From contig CAYNVN010000128.1 of NCBI GenBank assembly GCA_964400655.1, positions 1 to 20,517 on the forward strand: a stretch of DNA of 20,517 nucleotides. Direction: 5' to 3'. The position numbers and the translations under genes were made by a program. The notes below the pieces were generated by a model that saw nothing but the letters and a program-made list of their open reading frames with translations, made no database searches and had not been told where the DNA came from. Positions 1-7,784 of the stretch are shown in pieces; positions within the stretch are counted from its first letter, which is position 1, and each line of letters opens with the position of its first letter. The DNA is from B16-G9 sp964400655 (GTDB lineage: Bacteria; Bacteroidota; Bacteroidia; Bacteroidales; F082).

Positions 1-1719
1 AATGTAAGCATAAAAAAGATCCTTACTATTTTTTATTTCGATGGCCGTTTCGTGCGATGAACTTAAAACAATAATGGGAATATCCTTATAACCATCCATT
101 TTTTTAATGGCTTTAGCCAGCTCCGTACCGGTCATGCCGGGCATTTCCATATCTGTTAAGATTATATCGAACGAAGCACCTTCTTCCAATATCTTAACAG
201 CCTCCGAACCCGAACCGGCTTCGGTAATTTTCATATCCCAGCTATCGAGGTTGCTGAACAGAACTTTACGATTGGTTTCGTTATCATCAATAATTAAAAC
301 GCTTTTACCTTTTAAAACCTCTTTTGAACCTTTAAACTGCTCGGGCGGTATCTTATCGGACAACCTGACCATTATTTCAAAAAAGAAAGTCGTTCCTTCA
401 CCTTCCTTGCTTTCGAGCCATATTTTTCCTCCCATCATTTCCGAAAGCCGTTTGCAAATGGCAAGCCCCAGTCCCGTACCTCCGTAAAACCGTGTGGTTG
501 AAATATCAACCTGACTAAACGATTTAAACAAACGTCCCATTTTATCTTTTGGAATACCAATACCGGTATCGCTAATGGCAAACAACAATTTAACCTTATC
601 ATTCTCCTGTGCGGTTTTTGAAACATGCACTTTAATTTCGCCCTTATGGGTAAATTTAACCGCATTACTCAGCAGGTTTACAACTATTTGCCTCAAGCGT
701 GTAACATCGCCCTCAACCATTACCGGCACATCTTTATCTAAATCAAATATCAGTTCCAGTTTCTTTTCCGAAGCTTTTGGAGCAATTAGGTCAAGGGCAT
801 CTTCAATGCTTTTCCTCAATTCAAAGGGCTGTTCCTCGAGTTCCAGTTTGCCGGATTCTATTTTTGAAAAATCAAGAATATCGTTAATGATGGTGAGCAG
901 CGAATCGGCACTTATCCTGATGGTATCCACAAAACCACGCTGATTATCATTTAACGGAGTATCTTCCAATAAGCTGGTCATCCCTATAATTCCATTCATA
1001 GGGGTGCGTATTTCGTGGCTCATATTGGCCAAAAAGGCGCTTTTAGCTTTGCTGGCCTGTTCGGTCTCCTGTTTTGCCTTGGTAAGTAAAATATTGTTGG
1101 TAATGGCATGCCAATAGGCGTAAAACTGAGCCTTACCCTGAAGGGTTAAGTAGACAAAAAACAGAAGCAACAATCCTGTTACTATAAAAGTTTGAGAATT
1201 AAAAAGCATAAAACATGCAAATGCCGAAGGCAATAACATACTCGAGATGTACCAGATAAGTAGATTCAGCCGTGGTGACAATGATGTTACCGCACCGGCC
1301 GTAATTCCGATGGTAATCATTAAGATGGTGGTTGTTTCAACCGAAAAACCGTACAGCCAGGTAAAAACCGCTGTTGCCAGTCCCCATGAAACCGACACGC
1401 CTATGGTCGAATATCTGAATGCCCTGATCCATAACTTTTGCCGGTCTTTGGCAATTAAACGCTTATAACGAATGGTAAACCAAAACCGAAATAAATTAAA
1501 AAACACCTGTAATCCGGCAAAAATCAGAAACAGCAACGGGTGGTCGTTGTAAAAAGGAGTGATAAAGAAAATGGCTGTAAGGATTAACAAATAAGCAACA
1601 GGCCCCGACAAACTTCTTTTGGCCAGTTCGTTATACGACTGTTTCAATAACCGGGCATACAACTCTTCGGTTAATTCGGGATGAAGACCTGAATAAAATG
1701 CTAATCCTGATTTTGACAT
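1..1719 (-). CDS. Hybrid sensor histidine kinase, membrane-bound (3' end outside window)
   Basis: The frame is open from an ATG at 1719 to the window edge, giving 573 residues of an incomplete protein. Residues about 40-195 hold roughly six hydrophobic segments, an N-terminal membrane region I cannot assign to a named sensor family. A short helical linker leads to the HisKA phosphoacceptor motif (SHEIRTP, H235). The HATPase domain follows: N box with N352, G1 box DTGIGIP from D384, and G2 box GGTGLGL near residues 414-420. A receiver domain starts near residue 460 with the acceptor Asp at D523 (LTDMEMPGM) and is cut off in the region of its last strands. No PAS or periplasmic sensor domain is visible, so any signal is probably sensed in or near the membrane. 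Further receiver, HPt or output domains may lie beyond the edge. The kinase assignment is very sure; the signal and target are unknown. Confidence 0.93.
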   Translation of the reverse strand, partial: MSKSGLAFYSGLHPELTEELYARLLKQSYNELAKRSLSGPVAYLLILTAIFFITPFYNDHPLLFLIFAGLQVFFNLFRFWFTIRYKRLIAKDRQKLWIRAFRYSTIGVSVSWGLATAVFTWLYGFSVETTTILMITIGITAGAVTSLSPRLNLLIWYISSMLLPSAFACFMLFNSQTFIVTGLLLLFFVYLTLQGKAQFYAYWHAITNNILLTKAKQETEQASKAKSAFLANMSHEIRTPMNGIIGMTSLLEDTPLNDNQRGFVDTIRISADSLLTIINDILDFSKIESGKLELEEQPFELRKSIEDALDLIAPKASEKKLELIFDLDKDVPVMVEGDVTRLRQIVVNLLSNAVKFTHKGEIKVHVSKTAQENDKVKLLFAISDTGIGIPKDKMGRLFKSFSQVDISTTRFYGGTGLGLAICKRLSEMMGGKIWLESKEGEGTTFFFEIMVRLSDKIPPEQFKGSKEVLKGKSVLIIDDNETNRKVLFSNLDSWDMKITEAGSGSEAVKILEEGASFDIILTDMEMPGMTGTELAKAIKKMDGYKDIPIIVLSSSHETAIEIKNSKDLFYAYI

Positions 1720-1750
1720 GGTTTTGGTTGTTATGAACGGGGTTAAAGCT

Positions 1751-1758
1751 CAAAATTA
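1751..1758 (-). promoter_or_regulatory. Candidate -7 box of the hybrid kinase gene
   Basis: The minus strand reads TAATTTTG, matching the Bacteroidota -7 consensus TAnnTTTG, 31 bp upstream of the ATG at 1719. I find no TTTG/TTG -33 box at the usual 19-21 bp spacing, so the call rests on one element in AT-rich DNA. Confidence 0.3.
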
Positions 1759-1809
1759 ACAAAAAAGATTATATCATTAGCAGTAAACATGCAATTTAAT
1801 TACATATAT

Positions 1810-4062
1810 TTATCTCACAACAATTAATTTTCCCATATAAAAATTATTGTTCCCCGTTAATTTCACCAAATAATATCCTGAAGGATAACCTGAAACATTG
1901 AGCGTAATGGTTTGTAGGTCAACCGCCGAAACCGTTTGACCAAATATTGTTTTTCCCGAAATATTACTGATTGTAACCCTGCATTTATTCATTTTACCGG
2001 GCATTTTAATTGTTACCGTATTGGAGGCAGGATTGGGTACAAGTAACAGTTCCGTTTTAGCAACGGATGGTTTATTGCTTACCGGCAAATAAACCTTGGC
2101 ATTGCTGCCGAATAGTTCCACTCCGCCACTGAAATTACCCGCTACCATTTCGGGCTTGCCGTCACCGTCAATATCGGCAAGGGTGGCGGCTGTTCGTATG
2201 CCCCGGTCGGGATTGAAATCTTCAATTCCGATTAATTCTGCAAGGTCGTCCGACACGGTAAACTCCCCGTTCAAATTTCCGTCAATATCGGTGAAATAAA
2301 ACAGTTTACCCTGCTCCGACCCCACCACCAGACGGGTTTCGCCTGTAGTTGTCCGGTAAAACTCCGGTATGCTGTATCCGTACCACGAAACATTGTAATC
2401 GGTAACATTTACCTTGCCGAGACTGTCGGTAATCAGCACAAAATCGGGTTGTGCAGGCGTGCCGTTGTTATGATAGTAGTTTAGGTTGCCGTCTTGTTCG
2501 CCGATAATTAAATCCAGAAGTCCGTCGCCGTCCAAATCAAACAACTGAGGAGTGCTGAATTTTCCCACATCAATATTAAAATAGTCGGGAATTTTCACCA
2601 AATTACTTGTAATCTTATAAAGAATAAGCGTACCGTCGCTGTTTCCTATAATCATCTCGTTTATTCCGTCGTTATCAATATCACCAAAAGTTGGGGCCAC
2701 ACCCGTATAAACTTCGTCATCCATAAAAAATCCGCCGAAGTCAAGATCGTAGGAAGTAAATACAGGATTATCGTTTGTGCCGGTATTTTTAAACCATGCA
2801 ACCGTCCCTTTATAACGGCTGTGCAAAGTATAATACTCATCATACCACGAACCGTCGTAATAACCGTAATTTCCGATAAACAAATCGGTCAGCCCGTCGC
2901 CGTCCCAGTCAAAAAATACCGGCATGGCACCGCTTCCCACATCAATCATCTGGTTTTGTAAAAACGAATTGGGACTTATGTGAAAATCGGGCTTATTGTT
3001 TTGACCTTCATTAAAATATAGTTTAACGTTTTTATAATTTTTCGACACGGTAAGTGCGGGGTCAAAGGGTGCTACAATTAAATCTTTTTTATCATCGTTG
3101 TTAACATCAATATAGGCGGCTGCCGGCATTGAAAAGAGTCTTATCCTGCTGTCTGCATCAGGAAACAGGGTGTCGATTTGGGTGATAACCGCCTCTTGCG
3201 GAGTACCTCCGTTTGTAAGGGCAAAAAGTCCGGGATAATCCACATCACCAAGCAAAAGGTCTTTTACATCATCACCGTTTAAATCAAGCAGCAAAAAGGT
3301 TGAACCGGTGTGTCGTTCCGCTCTTTCGTAAACCAAACCGGCTCCATTTTGTAACGCCGGAAAACAGGTGTCCAAAAAAAGCTCGTTTGATTCATCGCTT
3401 TCGGCAAAATGCCCCCAACACATCTCCGTCTTTTCATAAACAAGCGAATCGGCATTGCCGTACAGTTCCATGGAAAGATTTTTGTGCATTTCAACAAACG
3501 AACCCAGTCCCCAAAAGGTGAGAATATCAAGGTCACCGTCGTTGTCAATATCGGCAATACCGGGATAATCGGCGTATGTTACCAAAATATTAACCTCTCC
3601 CCCGTTATTGAGCGAAGAAAGATAAGGATAGACCACCCTTTTAAATTTCAGATGATCCACCGATACATTTTTATATACCATCATGCCCGCCCATCCGGGT
3701 GAATAGGTAAAAATATCACTTTTGCCGTCGTTGTTGTAATCAACAAAAATGGCCCAGTCGTACAATTGCGGAAAGTCCTCGATGTATTGCGAAGCATAAT
3801 TATAATTTATTTCTCCGGCAGTACCACTGTTGACAAATGGTATGATGCGGTTTCCCTGCCTGTCGAAAGCCACAATATCTTTTATGCCGTCCATATTGAT
3901 GTCCACTTCCCCGAACTGCACCGAGTTCATGCCACCGGCCCAGGGAAACTTATAAAGTTCGCCACTACCCGACACCGCCTCTGTTGTTTGGCCGGAACCC
4001 GAAACCGTAAACAACAATACCAGTATAACCAAAAAAACAAAATGCCTGTTAAATAAAATCAT
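1810..4062 (-). CDS. Secreted FG-GAP/VCBS-repeat protein with T9SS type A sorting domain
   Basis: This 750-residue protein starts with a Sec signal peptide: Asn-Arg-His, then a hydrophobic core at about residues 9-20, with cleavage probably near SGSG-QTTE around residue 24. The body repeats the calcium-binding loop DxDxDGxxD of FG-GAP/VCBS β-propeller blades at about residues 54-62, 108-116, 171-179, 260-268, 319-327, 385-393, 461-469, 509-517 and 630-638, with a weak copy near 592. Residues about 672-750 form a C-terminal type IX secretion sorting domain (LLLVPNPASNTVTI at its start, GYYLVKL and a basic terminus at its end). The protein should therefore pass the outer membrane by T9SS and be attached to the surface or released. 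No catalytic domain is visible. A role in adhesion or polymer binding is only a guess. Fifty-three bp separate it from the upstream miaB-like gene on the same strand, with no obvious terminator between them. Confidence 0.93.
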   Translation of the reverse strand: MILFNRHFVFLVILVLLFTVSGSGQTTEAVSGSGELYKFPWAGGMNSVQFGEVDINMDGIKDIVAFDRQGNRIIPFVNSGTAGEINYNYASQYIEDFPQLYDWAIFVDYNNDGKSDIFTYSPGWAGMMVYKNVSVDHLKFKRVVYPYLSSLNNGGEVNILVTYADYPGIADIDNDGDLDILTFWGLGSFVEMHKNLSMELYGNADSLVYEKTEMCWGHFAESDESNELFLDTCFPALQNGAGLVYERAERHTGSTFLLLDLNGDDVKDLLLGDVDYPGLFALTNGGTPQEAVITQIDTLFPDADSRIRLFSMPAAAYIDVNNDDKKDLIVAPFDPALTVSKNYKNVKLYFNEGQNNKPDFHISPNSFLQNQMIDVGSGAMPVFFDWDGDGLTDLFIGNYGYYDGSWYDEYYTLHSRYKGTVAWFKNTGTNDNPVFTSYDLDFGGFFMDDEVYTGVAPTFGDIDNDGINEMIIGNSDGTLILYKITSNLVKIPDYFNIDVGKFSTPQLFDLDGDGLLDLIIGEQDGNLNYYHNNGTPAQPDFVLITDSLGKVNVTDYNVSWYGYSIPEFYRTTTGETRLVVGSEQGKLFYFTDIDGNLNGEFTVSDDLAELIGIEDFNPDRGIRTAATLADIDGDGKPEMVAGNFSGGVELFGSNAKVYLPVSNKPSVAKTELLLVPNPASNTVTIKMPGKMNKCRVTISNISGKTIFGQTVSAVDLQTITLNVSGYPSGYYLVKLTGNNNFYMGKLIVVR

Positions 4063-4078
4063 GTTATATTTTTAGGCA

Positions 4079-4086
4079 TAAAGATA
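4079..4086 (-). promoter_or_regulatory. Possible -7 box of the FG-GAP protein gene
   Basis: The minus strand reads TATCTTTA, one mismatch from TAnnTTTG, 17 bp before the start codon at 4062. There is no -33 box at proper spacing, and the gene may instead be read through from the miaB-like gene. Confidence 0.22.
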
Positions 4087-4115
4087 GGGATTTTTTCAGG
4101 TTTGCTCTAATAAAA

Positions 4116-5543
4116 TCAACCCCACACCCGTTCGCCCTCGGTTGAAAAAGGCGCAGCCGAAGTTATTTTAACGTTAACATATTCGCCAATCAGGTTTTCG
4201 TTTTCGGAAGCAAACCTTACAATGATTTTCCCTTCGGTCAGTGCCGAGAGATAACCTGCTTTACGGTCTTTACCGCGAACCAGCACTTTAAACCTCTTAC
4301 CAATCAGTTTTTTGTTGTACTCCAGCGAATGTTTCATCAACTCTTCGGTTAATTTATGATACCGCTCTTTTTTTACCTGCACCGGTATATCATCGGGCCA
4401 CTCATGGCTGGCAGCTCCCGGGCGGGGCGAATATTGGGCAATATAGGCCATGTTGTACTTAAACTCCTCCATGGCTTTGCGTGTGTTTTCAAACTCCTCT
4501 TCCGTTTCGCCCGTAAACCCAACAATAATGTCGGTAAACAGGGTAGCTTCGGGAATAAGCCGGCGAATGGTATGTACAATATGACGGTATTGCGCCAGAT
4601 CGTGGCTGCGGTGCATGCGTTTAAGCATGGCATCGTCGCCCGACTGAACGGGCAAATGAATCTGTTTGGCCAGACACTTATATTGAGCGATAACTTCAAT
4701 CACTTCATCGGTCATATCCTGCGGATGCGGCGAAGTAAAATAGAGCCAAAACTCATGGCTACTGTTGTTGCCCATTTCGCCGATGCGGCGCAAAAGTTCC
4801 GGAAAACCGATTTCATCGCCTTTTTTATCAAGTCCGTATGAGTTTACGTTTTGCCCCAAAAGGGTTATGCTTTTAAAGCCACTGTCAACCAGGTTTTTTA
4901 CCTCTTTTAAAATATCTTCCGAAGGTCGCGAAACCTCTCTGCCTCGCGTATAGGGCACAGCACAATAGGTACAAAATTTATTACATCCGTTTTGAATGGG
5001 AACATAAGCCTCAAAACCCGACCCGTATTTGGGCTTAATATGCCAGAACTCTTCAATGCCTTTGTCTGGCCTTGGCAAAACCTTCTTTTTTCTGCTTCCG
5101 GGTGTAATAACTTCTTTAAGCGGTATTTTGTTAATATCGGTTTCTTTCGGCTCTATTCTCTGCTCAAACACTTTATCAAGGGTTTGTACCCCGGCCGGTG
5201 TAACTACACCGTACTGCCTTATCATATCGGGAAATGCCGGCAGTTCACTCATGGTAAACACCAAATCAAACTGCTTTAAAAATTTTTGTTTGTCGGCCGG
5301 CAATACACATCCGGTAACAAACGTAAGCATGTTTTTTTTATCCTTCCATTTGTTCCATTTTTGAATACGGGTATAAACCTTGTCAATGGCTTTTTGCCGT
5401 ACCGAGCAGGCGATAATACCTGCAATATTGGCTTCCCGTTCATCTTCCGTTGGTTCGTAGCCCAAACTTTCCAAAACTTTCTGCACGCGCTCCCCGTCGG
5501 AGATGTTCATCTGGCAACCTAACTGTAATATGTAGTATTTCAT
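4116..5543 (-). CDS. miaB: MiaB-family tRNA methylthiotransferase (atypical N-terminal half)
   Basis: The 475-residue protein has the full methylthiotransferase layout. An N-terminal UPF0004 domain carries the three Cys ligands of the auxiliary cluster (C10 in LGCQMN, C46 in ACSVR, C79 in TGCV). The radical SAM core has the CxxxCxxC triad C187/C191/C194 in CNKFCTYCAVPYTRGRE, and a TRAM-type RNA-binding domain covers roughly residues 405-470. Family knowledge: MiaB converts i6A37 to ms2i6A37 in tRNAs reading UNN codons, using SAM and two 4Fe-4S clusters. The PYTRGRE segment and CSVR context favour MiaB over MtaB or RimO. The N-terminal half is unlike the Bacteroidota MiaB I remember: it has ISDGERV, ACSVRQKAIDKV and a Lys/Trp-rich stretch at residues 60-71 in place of the usual MNVADSE and NTCSVRDNAEQ. 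This could be a second, acquired copy. It is transcribed away from the GTPase cluster. Confidence 0.86.
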   Translation of the reverse strand: MKYYILQLGCQMNISDGERVQKVLESLGYEPTEDEREANIAGIIACSVRQKAIDKVYTRIQKWNKWKDKKNMLTFVTGCVLPADKQKFLKQFDLVFTMSELPAFPDMIRQYGVVTPAGVQTLDKVFEQRIEPKETDINKIPLKEVITPGSRKKKVLPRPDKGIEEFWHIKPKYGSGFEAYVPIQNGCNKFCTYCAVPYTRGREVSRPSEDILKEVKNLVDSGFKSITLLGQNVNSYGLDKKGDEIGFPELLRRIGEMGNNSSHEFWLYFTSPHPQDMTDEVIEVIAQYKCLAKQIHLPVQSGDDAMLKRMHRSHDLAQYRHIVHTIRRLIPEATLFTDIIVGFTGETEEEFENTRKAMEEFKYNMAYIAQYSPRPGAASHEWPDDIPVQVKKERYHKLTEELMKHSLEYNKKLIGKRFKVLVRGKDRKAGYLSALTEGKIIVRFASENENLIGEYVNVKITSAAPFSTEGERVWG

Positions 5544-5642
5544 ATATTTCCGTGTATGAAACCGGTAGTTTATCCCACATAGTCCTGTATATTAAAACAA
5601 CCGGAAATCATTTGCTCTATCGTTTCGCGGGCAAAAATAGTC

Positions 5643-5673
5643 AATTCAAATTGTTTAGATTAAATTCAAATTG
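5643..5673. repeat. Two identical 11-bp direct repeats with a 20-bp period (possible operator)
   Basis: AATTCAAATTG occurs at 5643-5653 and again at 5663-5673, so the starts are exactly 20 bp apart, about two helical turns. Each copy is itself nearly symmetrical (CAATT/AATTG ends in the first copy). The second copy ends in the TTG that would serve as -33 box of the GTPase-cluster promoter. A regulator bound as two dimers on the same DNA face would fit, but this is inference, and AT-rich DNA makes chance repeats likelier. Confidence 0.5.
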
Positions 5674-5698
5674 AATATTACTATTTTTTGTACTTTTA
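5671..5698 (+). promoter_or_regulatory. Candidate promoter of the coiled-coil/OmpA/GTPase/kinase cluster
   Basis: TTG at 5671-5673 and TACTTTTA at 5691-5698 resemble the Bacteroidota TTTG / TAnnTTTG pair, with a 17-bp spacer that is slightly short and one mismatch in the -7 box. Transcription would begin near 5704, leaving only about 7 bases before the ATG at 5711. This makes the second Met codon at 5723 a credible alternative start for the first gene. Confidence 0.4.
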
Positions 5699-5710
5699 CC
5701 TATTCAACAA

Positions 5711-6034
5711 ATGCAAAGCAAAATGACTGAAAAAAATAATGATTTTGAAAGCCTTTCAAGGCTACGCGAAATAATATTCGGCGAACAAATGGCCAAATTG
5801 GAAGAGGAAATCAGCAATCTCTCTTCCGACCAGAAAGCAAATCTGGAAATACTTTCAAAGGAACTAAATGCTTTGATTAAAGAAAAAGAGGAAAGTTTCA
5901 GGCAGCTTTTAGAAAAGCAAAAGGCAGAACTTGAGAACCAGATAAAAGCTTTGGAACAAAACAAAGCCGACAGCAAAACCGTAGCCGATACACTTCGTAA
6001 ACTTGCCGATGCCATTGAGGGGCAGGGTGAATGA
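5711..6034 (+). CDS. Small coiled-coil protein, first gene of the GTPase cluster
   Basis: The 107-residue product has no signal peptide or membrane segment. It is almost wholly helical and charged, with heptad-like spacing from about residue 25 to 80 (repeated Leu with Glu/Lys), indicating a coiled coil. A short tail at residues 85-104 could be a separate amphipathic helix. Residues 15-24 read LSRLREIIFG. The next protein has LSELRRIITG at the same residues, so the two may dock on the same partner. Met5 (5723) may be the true start, given the nearby promoter. The next gene starts 22 bp downstream, so co-transcription is likely. I do not recognise a named family. From memory, small coiled-coil proteins sit next to OmpA-like proteins of this architecture in other bacteria, which I could not verify. 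A scaffold or adaptor role is inference. Confidence 0.78.
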   Translation: MQSKMTEKNNDFESLSRLREIIFGEQMAKLEEEISNLSSDQKANLEILSKELNALIKEKEESFRQLLEKQKAELENQIKALEQNKADSKTVADTLRKLADAIEGQGE

Positions 6035-6056
6035 TCATTTATAACTTTCATAAACT

Positions 6057-7784
6057 ATGAGTGACCAAAAATTTATTGATACACTAACAAAAGCTCACCT
6101 GTCAGAACTGCGACGGATTATTACGGGTTTGGATGAAGAGGATTTATCGAGGTTGAACAACCTGATTAAAGACCCCGATGAATTTTCCGACCACATCATG
6201 CAGTTTCTTCCGCTTTCGGTAAAAAAACTTATCGCCTCCAATCAGATATCGCTGGATGAGATAGTGCCCTTTATTGAGCAGGCCATCCAGTCAAGCATTG
6301 TCAACAATCCGCAAAAATTTGCCAATATTCTTTATCCCATTATGATACCGGCCATACGCAAGGCGGTTTCGGAGGATATTAAACGGATGCTTGATAATGT
6401 TACCTCGTCGGTGGATAACAGTTTTTCGATAAAGCGGCTGGGCTGGCGGTTACAATCGCTTTTTTCGGGAAAAAGTTACGGCGAGATTGTTATGTCGCAC
6501 GCCTTTATTTTCAGGGTGCGTCAGGTTTTTCTTATTCATCGCGAAACGGGATTGTTATTAACCGAAGTTACCGACGACAAAGGCGGAATTGCCCATAATG
6601 CCGATATGGTTTCGTCGATGCTGACCGCCATTAAAGACTTTGCCCAGGACTCATTTAACGTTGACAAATCGGAAAGCGACCTGAACACCATTCAAATGGG
6701 CGAATACACCATCTGGATTGAACAGGGACCTTATGCCATTATTGCCGCCATTATTGAAGGCCGTGCTCCCGAAGACCTGAAACTGGTATTAAAAGAGACC
6801 ATAGAAAGTGTACACGTTAATTTCAATAACGAGCTTGTGTCGTTTGAAGGCGATACCTCTGTTTTTGAAAAGAGCAACCGTTTTTTGAAGAACTGTATCA
6901 GGTATCAGGAAAAAGAAAAGAAAAAGAAAAAACCGGTTGTTTCCATATTGCTGCTGCTGATATTGCTGGGTGCGCTGGGATATTGGATTTATACCACGGT
7001 GGATACCAAACTGAGATTTAAACAGTTTATCGAAGCGGTAAAAACCGAACCCGGCATTATGGTGAATAAAACATTTTCACAAAACGGCAAAAGGGTAGTT
7101 ACCGGTCTGAAAGATCCTGTAGCCAACAATCCGTACAGTTATTCTGAGCGTTACGGTTTCGACACTTCAACGCTGGAATTGCGCTTTAAACCCTTTATTT
7201 CGCTGGAATATCCCATTATTTTAAAACGCGTCCGCAAAGTTTTTGGAGATATACCCGCAGAAGTTTTGTTACAGGATGACACTCTTTATGTTACAAATAC
7301 TCTTCCGGAACAAACCGCCGATTCAGTTAAAAACTATCTGTTAATCATACCCGGTATTAACCAGGTGGAATTTACCAACATAGATAAAAAATTAAAAAAG
7401 AAAGAGATAGTACATAAAAATATTTTCAATATCGAGAAACATTATTTTACTTTTGAATATAATGTAGTAAAACTCGATTCCTTACAAAAGGCAGAGTTTA
7501 AAAATTTAATTAAAGAGATAAATAATGTTTTTGATTTTAATTTTAAACAGGACTCTGTTCCCGTTATTCTTGTAATTGCACACACCAGCCATTCAGGCAA
7601 TGCCGAAGCCAATAAACTGGTTGCATTTCGCAGGGCAAAGCAATTTATGGGATTGATGATTGATGCAGGTATCCCCATGGAATCATTGGTTCCTACCGTT
7701 GCCTTCATCGAAGACAATAATGACGAATACCCCATCAGATCGGTTTCGTTTAAAGTTAAATATGTTAAACCCGAGGATTTATGA
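6057..7784 (+). CDS. Transmembrane protein: cytoplasmic LC7/longin-like domain, BON-like and OmpA-like periplasmic domains
   Basis: This 575-residue protein has one clear membrane helix at about residues 294-314, preceded by a run of lysines (286-292), so the N-terminal part should be cytoplasmic and the rest periplasmic. Residues 1-135 are helical and begin with LSELRRIITG. Residues about 148-255 form an α/β domain (HAFIFRVRQVFLIHRETGLLL ahead of a DMVSSMLTAIKDF helix and an EYTIWIEQGP strand) whose pattern recalls Roadblock/LC7 or longin folds, which bind small GTPases. The periplasmic part has one or two BON-like modules (about 322-442) and an OmpA-like C-terminal domain (about 465-571, with AHTSHSGNAEANK and FRRA). 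The Asp that binds diaminopimelate in OmpA is Ser511 here, while the Arg (R525 or R526) remains. Its stop overlaps the GTPase start (ATGA). The function is unknown; a link between the GTPase and the cell wall is inferred. Confidence 0.9.
   Translation: MSDQKFIDTLTKAHLSELRRIITGLDEEDLSRLNNLIKDPDEFSDHIMQFLPLSVKKLIASNQISLDEIVPFIEQAIQSSIVNNPQKFANILYPIMIPAIRKAVSEDIKRMLDNVTSSVDNSFSIKRLGWRLQSLFSGKSYGEIVMSHAFIFRVRQVFLIHRETGLLLTEVTDDKGGIAHNADMVSSMLTAIKDFAQDSFNVDKSESDLNTIQMGEYTIWIEQGPYAIIAAIIEGRAPEDLKLVLKETIESVHVNFNNELVSFEGDTSVFEKSNRFLKNCIRYQEKEKKKKKPVVSILLLLILLGALGYWIYTTVDTKLRFKQFIEAVKTEPGIMVNKTFSQNGKRVVTGLKDPVANNPYSYSERYGFDTSTLELRFKPFISLEYPIILKRVRKVFGDIPAEVLLQDDTLYVTNTLPEQTADSVKNYLLIIPGINQVEFTNIDKKLKKKEIVHKNIFNIEKHYFTFEYNVVKLDSLQKAEFKNLIKEINNVFDFNFKQDSVPVILVIAHTSHSGNAEANKLVAFRRAKQFMGLMIDAGIPMESLVPTVAFIEDNNDEYPIRSVSFKVKYVKPEDL

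Larger units (their letters stand above)
5544..5710. promoter_or_regulatory. Divergent intergenic region between miaB-like gene and GTPase cluster
   Basis: These 167 AT-rich bases separate two outward-reading genes and must hold promoters for both. The right half carries the direct repeats and the candidate cluster promoter described separately. On the minus strand I see only a weak candidate for the miaB-like gene, a TTG followed 16 bp later by TATGTGGG, which I do not annotate. No coding potential or RNA gene is evident. Confidence 0.6.

Noticed and set aside
4356..4841. A 161-codon open frame on the plus strand inside the miaB-like gene
   Set aside because: It is fully antisense to a gene with intact catalytic motifs and shows no recognisable domain, so it is a shadow frame.
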